From: Blepharisma stoltei
Taxonomy: Eukaryota > Ciliophora > Heterotrichea > Heterotrichida > Blepharismidae
DNA: 64,000 bases
Direction: 5' to 3'
Assembly (NCBI GenBank): GCA_914767885.1
Contig: CAJZBQ010000012.1
Coordinates: 908,501-972,500 of the forward strand
Shown piece after piece: positions 30,968-40,210 of the stretch. The number at the start of each line of letters is the position of its first letter. The first letter of the stretch is position 1. The translations under genes were made by a program, and so were the position numbers. The notes under the pieces are model-generated. The model saw only the letters and a program-made list of their open reading frames with translations, ran no database searches and was not told the DNA's origin.

Positions 30968-33427
30968 ATGAATAATTCTTTCCTAAATCTTACATATAGC
31001 GAGCCTTCTTTATTGAATATTACAAGATCTACTACAGCTGGAGCCTCCTTTAAAATACGGAAAAAAATCCCTAACCCCATCTGTGAGAACAAAAGTATTG
31101 GATAATCCCTATTTTTTGCCCAAAAACCACCCTCCATGAGTGAACAAAAAAATTTTTTTATGAAAAATTTTGATATATAAGTGATTATTACTCATATTAG
31201 TATAATGAAATCTCTATTTAATTTTGAACAAATTGCATTTTTAAAACATAAATTTTATAAATTAAATTAATTTTTACTTCTCAATTTTTGCGAATTAACC
31301 CTCTCCCGTACACTAAACAAAATTTTTTTTGTTCCCTCACGGAGGGGGAGTAAAGAGCTCAAAAAATCTGAATCAAGTATTTGCTCTTATGAGCCTTCTT
31401 TTTCTGAAAAATTATATCGGCGTAAGTCACATAATAAAATCGAAATAAATCCTCATGTAGCTGCAAGGGTAGTTAAAGAATATTTTATTCCTATGTTTGA
31501 AACAAATACAAAATTGTTAAATGACAAAAAAAGATCCATGTCTATAGGAATTCAAAATCGAGCAAAATTTCAAGAAAAATATAAGCTGAGTGACGAAATA
31601 AAAGAGAAATTAGCTACGACTACTGGTGAATTAGACAAGCTAAAAGGAAATTGAGAGAACACTATTGATGAAATTGAAAAAATAAAAAATGAAATAACTG
31701 AGACACGGCTTAAGATGGAAGATGCGAAAACTTTTCTGGAAAATATTAAATTTCAGCTGAAACTTTCAGGATTTTCATTAGAAACCGACGATTTAATTAT
31801 GATTTATTTATATGAATTATCCCTAATAAAAATAAATTATTTTTTCTATAAATTTCAAATTAAATAAATATACGTTTTCTGTTGAGCAAAAAAATAGAGG
31901 CTTATTTAAATTATGTGAAGAGACATCTAGTGAAAAATCAAAACTTAGACGGCTTTGTGCACGTGAACGAGAAGAAAATGATCAATTAAAAATAAAAACC
32001 AAGGAGCTTGTCCATTGAAGTGCGCTTCTTAAAATGCAAAATGATATAATGGGAGAAAGATTAAAAGGGATTTTTGATTCTGTTGTAAGCCTCTGTGGAG
32101 AAAACAGTTCAAGCCAAAAATTAGACTGAGAAAAACAGTTTATTATGAATTCTGCCCAGGAAATCAATGATTTTGAAGAAATAACAGCAGCCAAAACATT
32201 TTTAGCACTGCAGGATGCGACAGATTTTCAATTTCAAAATCAAAATATTTTGAAGAATAAATTAACTAATCAAATGGAAATGAGGAAAATTAGGAACCAA
32301 ATGAAAGATATTATTAGTAGAAAACAAAAAGATTTACAAAAAGCTGTGGTGGAAAGAGATTTTTTTAGAGATATACTGGATTATTATAACTCCCCCCGCT
32401 AGAGAATAAAGTCATTGGAAAATTCATATTTTCTTTAGCCTAAAAACCCACCCTCTATAGACAGACAAACAATTTTTTTATGAAAATTATTTCGATATTA
32501 GTGATCATTAGTATAATGAATTCTCTAGCTGATTCTGTTGAATTTTAAACAGCTTGCATAAAAATATGAATTTTAAACTAAATTAATTTTCACTTTTCAG
32601 TTTTTGCTAATTAAGTTTTTTATATTTCGAAAATTACTATAAAATTTATAAAAAAAATTATCCCCCAAACATAATATTTTTATTTGCTCACGGATGGGGA
32701 GTAAGGAAGTAACAATATATATTATATTTGCCTTATTTTTTATGTAGGTTGTATTAATTAATAGCATCTATTTATCTAACAACAGCATAAATTCCAAAGC
32801 TTAGAAAAAGAAAGCAAAGATTTTTCCGAAACATACGAAAAATTACGACAATATGCCCGAGAAGTTCGCCCCAGAAATCGTCTTAATAACGCCGACGAAG
32901 AAAAAATGTGCAAAAATTGTGGTAAATCTTATTATGAAAAAGAAAATTTTAATTGGTCTTGCTCAATACACCCTAATGACTGAAACGGTTCTATATATTG
33001 ATGTTGTGGGAAAACCAGAATAGATGCCCCAGGGTGTATTAAACATAAGCATGATCCAAGACTTGATGAATTAGATGAAGAAGAAGACAAAGAAGACAAA
33101 TCCAAGCACCAGCGATGTTCCAGCTGTAAAGGTACAGGCCACACTCCTCGCCACTGCACAAAAGATCCAAATGCCAGAAGCGCTATAGATTTATCAGAAG
33201 AAAAAGAGCGGCTTAAAAAATTCCACAAGCAGCGCACAAAAATGGGAACCATGAACCTTAAAAACCACACAAAGCTTATTGGGATGATACAAACAAAGCT
33301 AGCCAAACAAGAAAAATCAAGACTTGGCAAAAGCGCATTTATTGATATTAGCCAATATAGGGATAATCTCAATATATATTTAAATCCATTAAAATCCGGA
33401 AAATCAGTGTCTTATTTTCTTAAATAA
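30968..33427 (+). CDS. Coiled-coil protein with Cys/His cluster and CCHC zinc knuckle
   Basis: Two MITE-1 copies and two short IESs removed (31072-31350, 31798-31870, 32387-32701, 32720-32787), the gene reads 574 aa in a single frame. The N-terminal third is Ser-rich then helical (DEIKEKLATTTGELDKLKG, NEITETRLKMEDAKTFLEN), the middle is more coiled coil (RDFFRDILDYY), and three Trp come from TGA. The C-terminal part has CKNCGKSYYEKENFNWSCSIH, YWCCGKTRIDAPGC and KHKH, a zinc-binding cluster reminiscent of CHORD-like folds. It ends in a CCHC knuckle CSSCKGTGHTPRHC. The start MNNSFLNLTYSEPSL at 30968 is the first Met. Function unknown; the knuckle could bind nucleic acid. Confidence 0.85.
31072..31350. 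mobile_element. MITE-1 copy b (279-nt IES)
   Basis: Ends TA-ACCCCATCTGTGAG and CTCACGGAGGGGGAG-TA, with the subterminal pair CCACCCTCCATGAGTGAAC. Removal joins RKKIP to KELKKSES in frame, fixing both boundaries to the outer TAs. Confidence 0.9.
31798..31870. mobile_element. 73-nt IES
   Basis: TA-bounded. Removal joins LETDDLI to TFSVEQKNRG in frame. Confidence 0.75.
32387..32701. mobile_element. MITE-1 copy c (315-nt IES)
   Basis: Ends TA-ACTCCCCCCGCTAGAG and CTCACGGATGGGGAG-TA. The interior CCCACCCTCTATAGACAG shows the family's inner repeat. Removal with the next IES restores the frame (714 nt between check points). Confidence 0.85.
32720..32787. mobile_element. 68-nt IES
   Basis: TA-bounded. 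It joins KEVTIY to KFQSLEKESKD only 17 nt after the end of MITE-1 copy c, leaving a miniature exon of DNA between two eliminated blocks. Confidence 0.65.
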
Positions 33428-33485
33428 TTTTAATTATTTAAGACTGTAAAAATGAATTAAATTTAGTATAAAATACGCTTATAAT

Positions 33486-33626
33486 ATGAACAGTTCTGAC
33501 ATGTTGATACCACACAAGTCTTATAGTTTTAAGAGCTTAAAGCGAGATGACTCAAGGAGCGAAATAGGATCACCAGAGTTATCAGCAATTCACCATAGAA
33601 AATCGATTGAGAATGAAAATTTTTAA
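33486..33626 (+). CDS. Very small Ser/Lys-rich protein
   Basis: A 46-aa frame (MNSSDMLIPHKSYSFKSLKR ... HHRKSIENENF) starts 59 nt after the previous stop. Its style (Ser, Lys, SP site) is like that of the other small proteins here. No domain. It might be the only exon of a short gene or a fragment; support is the frame and composition alone. Confidence 0.4.
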   Translation: MNSSDMLIPHKSYSFKSLKRDDSRSEIGSPELSAIHHRKSIENENF

Positions 33627-33721
33627 ACAGAGACGTGTATAGAATTAAAACATGATTTTTCGTCGTTTTTGAAATATATAATTGATATTTAAATAACTAA
33701 AATCTTAATAATCAGTTATAT

Positions 33722-35113
33722 TTACTGAAACTCAATAATTCCTCCATTCGCTACTAATTTTTCAGCGATTTCTTTATGAGATTCTTTAGACACATTCTTG
33801 AAAAGCAACACAGGGCCATTAGCGACATTTTCTACGAATTCTTTAGATTCTTTTAAGCCTAGTCCAAGCATGTCTTTAACTTGTTTAATAAGCTTCACTT
33901 TGGTGGCGGGGTCAAAACCTTTTAATACCAAATTGAAAATATCTTTTTCTACCTTTTTCTCTTCAACTTTTTGGGTTGTTTCTACCTTTTCTGTAGGTGC
34001 AGAAAATACGATTTGCTCTAAAAACTCGGCTGGCTTTTCTGCAAAGCCTAATTCCCCTAATGGTCCTTGAGCTAAATTATATGACGATTTAATATATAAC
34101 CAATAGTTAATATTGACACTAATATATTATTTTTAAAACAAATGTTTATTTATGTTAATTTATAAGAATTTATATCATTATTTAAAAAAGTATATCCCAA
34201 TTGTGGTTTATTAGTTCTTTCAAAAATAGGCCAGGAGTATTCAGATCCTTTGAATTTAGCGATGTTGTATCATAAATAAATATGGTGTCTCTCAGCCTGG
34301 GCATTGCCTCCTGCAGAGCACATATTTAAATATATCCAGCTAACCTACAAATGGGGTTATGCTAGGTAAGCAATTCTGGTAATGAACAGTGCCTAGTCCT
34401 AGTCCGCATTTTACCTCGAGGGAAGAGGAAATCAGAGTTGGAAAGGGAAAGCCCAAAATTATTGAAAGACAATAAATAGACCAATCTGCAAATTTCCTAG
34501 TGTGAAACTGAGAGCTACGCCTCAGGGTATGATTTTTTTCCTATTTGATGAAAGTCGACCAGAATTTATATATTTTTTGGGATTTTTTTGTAGACAGACT
34601 TCTTTCAAACCAAGCAGCAAGCCTCCCCACTCAACACTGGAGCTGAAAAGAAAGAGGAGATAGAGATATAGAACTATACTTCAGATGACCGTGGAAGTAG
34701 GCGCTGAAAGAGAAAAAAGGTGATGTCCAAGACTTGGCTACCCATGAATCTCATCTCACTCGAGCAAGCTCTCCCTGGTAACTTCGCAAAGAGGTAGAAT
34801 CCCCTATGGGATTCTTGTGACTGGGCTAATAATATCAAAGTAGCCCAGTCTGAAATAAGTTTAAGCTAATGTTGTATCTTAACACCCTCATTTCGGAAAC
34901 AGACAAATTCAAGATCTGGTTAAGAACTATATCAATCTTTTCAATCTGCTCTGGGGATAATGTCGATTTCTGCTTCCTCAATCGTTCTTGTTCTTCAGTT
35001 GTAAAGATTTTGTTGTATTTTTGTGAAAATTCGTCCATCTTCGCTTGGTAGTCTGGACCTGGGGCTACTTTTGGCATTGAAAAGAAAAATGCTCGAGTGA
35101 TGACTTTAAGCAT
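33722..35113 (-). CDS. Mitochondrial ribosomal protein bL12 (L7/L12)
   Basis: Three segments join in one frame of 223 aa after removing a 607-nt repeat-flanked GC-rich element and a 113-nt IES (total 720 nt, a multiple of three). The C-terminal domain LVLKGFDPATKVKLIKQVKD...LGLKESKEFVENVA...GGIIEFQ is the classic bL12 factor-binding domain with the GLKEAK-type helix. The N-terminus (MLKVITRAFFFSMPKV) looks like a mitochondrial presequence. The middle holds an N-terminal-domain-like helix (LSPEQIEKIDIVLNQILNLS) and a Lys/Glu hinge (TQKVEEKKVEKD). bL12 forms the ribosomal stalk that recruits translation GTPases, and is encoded in the nucleus here. It must be essential, so both interruptions are presumably removed. 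Confidence 0.9.
34080..34192. mobile_element. 113-nt IES in bL12 gene
   Basis: TA-bounded and AT-rich. Removal joins NKPQLGY to NLAQGPLGELGFAEK in frame together with the element removal. Confidence 0.75.
34276..34868. mobile_element. GC-rich retroelement-like family A, copy 1, in bL12 gene
   Basis: Flanked by ATGTTGTATCATAA and ATGTTGTATCTTAA (13 of 14 identical), a target-site duplication. It starts with AAATATGGTGTCTC and a hairpin region ending CATATTTAAATATAT, followed by GCTAGGTAAGCAATTCTGG and CCTCGAGGGAAGAGG as in the other three copies. Removing one repeat plus the element deletes 607 nt and gives VLRYNIAKFKGSEYSW in frame. Confidence 0.8.
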
Positions 35114-35394
35114 TTATTAATTCCATTGTTCTAACTCCTTCCCAACAAGATACAATCAAAAATTGAAAAATTAAATAATTTGGTGAGATTTTTATAGTAT
35201 TTTATTAATTATTTTAATTAAAAATTAGTTAATACTCATAAATTTTGACCGCCAAGCCTATAAAACATAGGATTTTATTATTTTTGGGGAAAAAAAACTT
35301 TAATAATAAAAATTACCTAACTCTTATAAAGGAGTAAGGAAATAAAATGGAAATGCAAAATCGTTAGATATGTAGTTAAAATAATTATATCATA

Positions 35395-35976
35395 ATGGAG
35401 AATAAGAAAACTGAGAAATGCAATAGAAAAATCCAAAATTTAAAAAATAATTGCCCGAAAGGAAGAAAAGTAAAATCAGAAAAGCAGTTGAATAATGATA
35501 AAAACAAAACAAAAGATGTTGGTGTCTTTCAGTTAATAAGGACTTTATCACCAACAAATCTCGAAAAAGCAGTATCAATTAAAAATAAACTGGATTTTGC
35601 CCACAGAAGGACAAGTTCCGCAACTATAATTCAACCGAGCTTTACAAAGAAAATTGATTTATATGATAGTCAGCATGATAGTTGTAAGGCAAGCACTTGC
35701 ATATCTTTAGATGAAGAAACTGAAAATGTCCAAGTCATAGACTTCACTAAAGAAATTTTTAGTAAAACTGAAAGTCATAATATTTTCAATGAGTTTTTCA
35801 ATGATATTGCTGATAAAGAGAATAGAAGTGAAAAACTCTCATTTTTGCCATCACCAATGAGTGATCAAATTGAGTGGTTATACCAAAAATGGCAATATAA
35901 TAATGAAAATTTAAACAAAAATCTGACAAGTTGCCCAAAGGCTAAGCAGATTTTGAGAGAAAAAATCCTTATGTAA
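35395..35976 (+). CDS. Hypothetical protein, 193 aa
   Basis: An uninterrupted frame from MENKKTEKCNRKIQ to REKILM. The N-terminus is very basic. The rest is mixed, with Ser/Thr patches (RRTSSATIIQPS) and acidic stretches, and a short C-terminal helix containing WLYQKWQYN. No domain, no signal peptide, no in-frame TGA. It lies between bL12 and the ubiquitin-like gene. A real gene is likely because of its length and clean start, but nothing indicates function. Confidence 0.65.
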   Translation: MENKKTEKCNRKIQNLKNNCPKGRKVKSEKQLNNDKNKTKDVGVFQLIRTLSPTNLEKAVSIKNKLDFAHRRTSSATIIQPSFTKKIDLYDSQHDSCKASTCISLDEETENVQVIDFTKEIFSKTESHNIFNEFFNDIADKENRSEKLSFLPSPMSDQIEWLYQKWQYNNENLNKNLTSCPKAKQILREKILM

Positions 35977-36366
35977 GAGTAGGTATACGTAACTAAATTT
36001 ATTTAGTCTTAGAGGTCGTATTTAAGCTTTTTTAAAAATTAATAGCTCTAATGTGCCCAATGAGCACGGTATATGGTTTTTATTTGAATTTGAAATGTCA
36101 AGTGCACAGTTTATCAGATTCACCTGCAAGTTTGCAATATTTCAATTTTTTTATTTCTAAGACTCAATTAAAATTAATTACTCATAAATTGATGATTATT
36201 TTTCTATAAGGCAAATTTTACTTTTATTTTATTTTCCACCTTATATAATTTATACTGTCTATGCTTGCTCTCAATTTAAATTTTGAAAATACAGTAAATC
36301 CCTATTCTAGAATAGTCCATCTAACCCATCATAAAGAGGAGAAACAATAGTTATCAGTAAATAAAT
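35977..36366. other. AT-rich intergenic region
   Basis: 390 nt before the ubiquitin-like gene; no frame or repeat seen. Confidence 0.35.
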
Positions 36367-36786
36367 ATGGGGAACTGTCTAAAAGTCCTAACAAAAAAGT
36401 CAGAAAAGCCTGCATCAAGACCAGACAAACCCAAAAAATTGACAATGGAAGAGATGCTAAAGCTTGATATAAGCAACATAGAAATTTTGCATGAAGATGG
36501 CAATACCTCTTGCTATTTCAGTAAATATGATGATAAAATCAATGAAATTAGCCCAAATGAACTGATGATCATGTATTTTGAAACAGTCGATAGTAGGAAG
36601 GAAGAAGTTCAAATTCTAGCCGGAGAAAAAGTCAGTACCTTAAGGACAAAAGCTAAAGCAGCTCTAGGGCTAGATGATGTCCATATGTTTTTAGATGGAA
36701 GAGTTTTAGAGGACAAATGTCTATTAAACAGCTATAAAATAAAGCAAGGTGCAGTTATTGATGTAATTAATGTATATCAGCCTTAA
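36367..36786 (+). CDS. N-myristoylated protein with ubiquitin-like domain
   Basis: 139 aa. MGNCLKVL gives a myristoylation Gly2 and a palmitoylation Cys4. After a Lys/Pro-rich linker, the C-terminal 60 residues (VQILAGEKVSTLRTKAKAAL, MFLDGRVLEDKCLLNSYKIK, GAVIDVI) have the beta-grasp pattern of ubiquitin-like domains, with the LxDxxxLxxYxIxxGxxIxV signature. There is no C-terminal diglycine, so it is not a conjugated modifier. It ends VYQP. It is likely a membrane-tethered adaptor. No IES or intron. Confidence 0.8.
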   Translation: MGNCLKVLTKKSEKPASRPDKPKKLTMEEMLKLDISNIEILHEDGNTSCYFSKYDDKINEISPNELMIMYFETVDSRKEEVQILAGEKVSTLRTKAKAALGLDDVHMFLDGRVLEDKCLLNSYKIKQGAVIDVINVYQP

Positions 36787-37314
36787 ACAGGCAGTTTTTT
36801 ATGCTTCAAAGTATATATGATAATAGTTGAATTGTGTATTAGGGAATTAAGGCAATTATTTAGAGAAATTTAATGAGAATCAGGGTACCTAAATAAAAAA
36901 AATTTATTAATCAATTTTGTTAATCCTAAAAATTGGCGACTTAAGACATTTTCTTTGGCTTTAAATAAAAACGATATAGTCCCAACTCTATTTTTTAATT
37001 TTTGTAATAGAACTTAATTAAGCAAAAAGAAATTATAAAAATTATATTAGTCATTGTAAATTAATATATTATGGATTTATACTAGCAAATTATAACCATT
37101 TTCATATATTTTTATTCGTCTTCATATAAAAACCATTAATTTCTACATGAAAAGCACTTATTTTTATAATGTTGTCGCATCAAACATAATACACGAAATA
37201 AAAAGATAACCGAAAAAATTATATTAAAATATAAATTATCCAATAAAATAAAATTTAATTTTATTCAAATAAATCAACTTTAATATTCCAAAAATTCAAT
37301 AATAAATTATCAAA
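36787..37314. other. AT-rich intergenic region
   Basis: 528 nt, over 75 percent A/T by eye; nothing recognised. Confidence 0.35.
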
Positions 37315-39260
37315 ATGCAAGCATATGAAGATCCTTCCAGATCCTACCACAACGATCCATCAGGTGCTGCTGGACATTCTTTATTAGAAAACAATCAAGC
37401 TTATAAGTGGAAACAAATTGTATATGAAAATGGTCCTCGGCCTGGGCCACGAAGTGGAGCCGCAAGCGTCGTTTACGAAGACTCTTTATATATATTTGGC
37501 GGATATGGAGGAAATGGACGTTTAGATGACCTTTGAGAGTACAATTTCTGTGAAAAGAATTGGCATAGGCTAGAAACTCATGGGACATCGCCACCTGGTA
37601 GAGAAAATAATGGTGCTGTCTTATATAAGGGTGGAATGTATATATTTGGTGGCTACTCAGGATGCTTTTGGCTAAATGATTTTCACCGTTTAGATTTACG
37701 TAAAGATTATTTAGATTCCTTTGCTTGGACTCCAGTTATAGCAAAAGAAGGAAATCTGCCATCAACTAGGTTTGGCTACGTAAGTGCAGCATGAAAAGAT
37801 ATCCCATTTTAAAAAATTGGCAAAATTAGTAATTTTATTTTTTTTAAAAAATTATTTAATAGAAAAATAATACATTTTTAGTATTTGGAGGCTATGATGG
37901 GTCTAATTGGCTAAATGACATGCATGAGTACAACTTTTTAAAAATGAAATGGACTAAACTTGATATAAAAGGAGTTTCCCCAAGCGTAAGAAGCTGCCCT
38001 TCTTGGGTTTCATATGGGAAAAGTGTTTATTTGTTTGGAGGCTATGATGGTGTGCATAGGATGAATGATTTCTATGAGTTCGATTTAGAAGAAAAAGCAT
38101 GAAAGCCTGTACAATTTACAGGACCGTCACCTTCGCCAAGGTATTTTCATTCTTCTGTTGTATATGGAGATTGTATGTATTTATTTGGAGGCTATAATGG
38201 TATAGAAAGGCTGCAAGATTTATATCAATTTGATTTTAATAAAAAACGCTGGAGCTGCTTACTCTGATATGAGAATAAGCAATATATAGTTATTTTGGTT
38301 ATATTTTGAATTGAATTTATAATGGTAGATAATTTATTTTTCTTCCAAATTAAAAAAAAAATTCCTCCTCAAAAATATTTATGATAAATCAGAGAAAAAA
38401 AAATTATACCCATCGGTGAATTAGTTGTGGAAGATCCTCCAACTGGAAGATCAAGCCTGGTGATCCAAGTGTACAGCCATTCTATGTTTGCATTTGGAGG
38501 ATACAATGGAAACTTGGTGTTGAATGATTTTTACGAATTTCAATTCGAAATGGTTGCCATTCCTCCATCAAGTTTTTTTAGTGATATAAAAAACATGATA
38601 AACCATCCATGTTTTAGTGACGTGACTTTTATTGTCGAAGACAAAGAAATTAAAGCAAATAGGTCACTATTAGCTGCCAGAAGTGAGCACTTTAACGCCC
38701 TTTTCTTCGGAGGTATGCGAGAACAAACTGATCCTCTTGTCCATATTGACGATGTCCAATACGAGGTTTTTGAAGAAATTTTACAATATTTGCATACCGA
38801 TACCATTCGGCCTATGAGTGTCGATATGTGTGTATCAGTTTATAGCGGGTGAGACGTGCTGCGAAGCTTTGTAAAAGGCTTGGGCGGTGAGCTGACCACC
38901 ATGAAACCAAGATGGCTCGGTGACGCACTAGCTTAACTATATCCCTTTTGCGAGGGTGCGGCACTAGACACCTTAAATACCAGATTTTAAGTTAAGTAAG
39001 GCGTATCAGTTATGGTAGCTGCAGAGAGATTCATGATAGACAGGCTAAAAGCATTATGCCAAGACAATATAAGGAAAAATATTACAATTGAGAATGTTGT
39101 TCCTATTTTGAGAGTTGCTTATTATCATAGAGCAAATTCTTTAAAAGAAATATGCATGGATTATATATGCTTGAACTTCAAAGATGTTAAACAAAATACC
39201 TCATTTCAAGAACTTGAAGCTGAGCCACATTTGATGATGGAATTATTAATGAGACTTTAA
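37315..39260 (+). CDS. Kelch-repeat protein with C-terminal BTB and BACK-like region
   Basis: After removal of IESs at 37800-37870 and 38260-38406 and a repeat-flanked element (171 nt at 38833-39003), the reading frame is continuous (518 aa). It has six kelch blades (for example SLYIFGGYGGNGRLDDLWEY, MYIFGGYSGCFWLNDF, SVYLFGGYDGVHRMNDFYEF, MYLFGGYNGIERLQDLYQF), with the W in LDDLWEY encoded by TGA. A BTB domain follows (HPCFSDVTFIVEDKEIKANRSLLAARSEHFNALFFGGMRE...) and a BACK-like helical end (VAAERFMIDRLKALCQDNIRKNI). The blade order N-terminal to BTB is the LZTR1-like arrangement. Such proteins are substrate adaptors of CUL3 ubiquitin ligases. Confidence 0.92.
37800..37870. mobile_element. 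71-nt IES in kelch gene
   Basis: TA-bounded. Removal gives SAAWKDTFLVFGGYDGSNWLND, completing the fourth blade; the next check point is exactly in frame (534 nt). Confidence 0.9.
38260..38406. mobile_element. 147-nt IES in kelch gene
   Basis: TA-bounded. Removal joins KKRWSCL to PIGELVVEDPPTGRSS, completing the sixth blade in frame. Confidence 0.9.
38833..39003. mobile_element. GC-rich element family B, 5'-truncated copy, in BTB region
   Basis: Flanked by GTATCAGTTTAT and GTATCAGTTATG. Deleting 171 nt (one repeat plus element) gives MCVSVMVAAERF in frame. Its end, GAGGGTGCGGCACTAGACACCTTAA, matches the end of the longer family B copy in DPH3, while the beginning is missing, as in 5'-truncated retroposed copies. 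Confidence 0.75.
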
Positions 39261-39596
39261 TAATAAGAAAAGTTGAATTTATTAAAATGATAATTCATTA
39301 AAGATTTAAGGTGGTCTGATAAGATATAAAAAATTTACCTTTCCATTTCTAACTTGCCTTAAGCTTTTTACCAAAATTGGAAAAGTATTTATTAATTTAT
39401 TGGCGGTAAATATAATAATACTATTCAAAAACTGATTTAGTTGCTTTTAGCAAGTAATATTATTTAAAATAATTACCTATAATTTTTTCTTTTTAAAGAT
39501 AGATAAAAGTAAGAAAAAACTGTTACATTTATTCTCACTATTATTTTTTTTATAAACCTAATATAATACACTAATACTTATAAAAATCCAATAGCA

Positions 39597-40132
39597 TAAT
39601 TAAATATGGCATCTCAGCCAGGGCATGGCCTCCCAGCCATGCAGCGCCGAGTACATATTTTAATATATCTGGCAACCCAGAAATAGATGGAAATGCTAGG
39701 TAAGCAATTCCGACAGAGTGTGGAACCTAGCCAAGCCCTTTTTAGCGTTGAATTTTATCTTGTTAGGAAGATGAAGATTAGAGTTGGGAAAGGAGAAGCC
39801 CTCTAAGGCTTTTTGACACCAAAAGGCCAGTCGAGTAACTCTCCGCATGAAACCAGGAGTTTGCCCTGGGCGTCAAGTTTTCCCTTTTTGACAAGAGTTG
39901 GCCAGAAATTCTATTTTTTGAAATTTTTTGTGCAGGCACCCATACTCAAGCAAGCTGGAAGAGCAGCCATCAAAATCCGAAGGCACAACGCTGAGGGACC
40001 ATTCAGCCTTGAACACGACTTAGCGGTGGACTGGGAACCCCAAAGCAGGAACAGAAGCCAGTTCAGGTGATGTGGTAGTAGACGCTAAGCGAGTCTCTTA
40101 AACCTTAAATTAATTAATCCTACCTATCAATA
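39597..40132. mobile_element. GC-rich retroelement-like family A, copy 2
   Basis: It lies between genes. It starts ATAATTAAATATGGCATCTC and has the hairpin GGCATGGcctcccaGCCATGC. It continues GCTAGGTAAGCAATTCCGAC, then GAGTTGGGAAAGGAGAAGCCC, AAACCAGGAGTTTGCCCTGGG and TTTTTGACAAGAGTTGGCC as in copies 1, 3 and 4. Possible flanking repeat AATCCAATAGCA / AATCCATAGCA. It ends about 80 nt upstream of the K+ channel start. Confidence 0.7.
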
Positions 40133-40210
40133 AATCCATAGCAAAATAAAATATTTCTTATCACTTATCAGAGTTTTTTCTTGTTTTAATTTTATTAGAC
40201 CATAACATTT

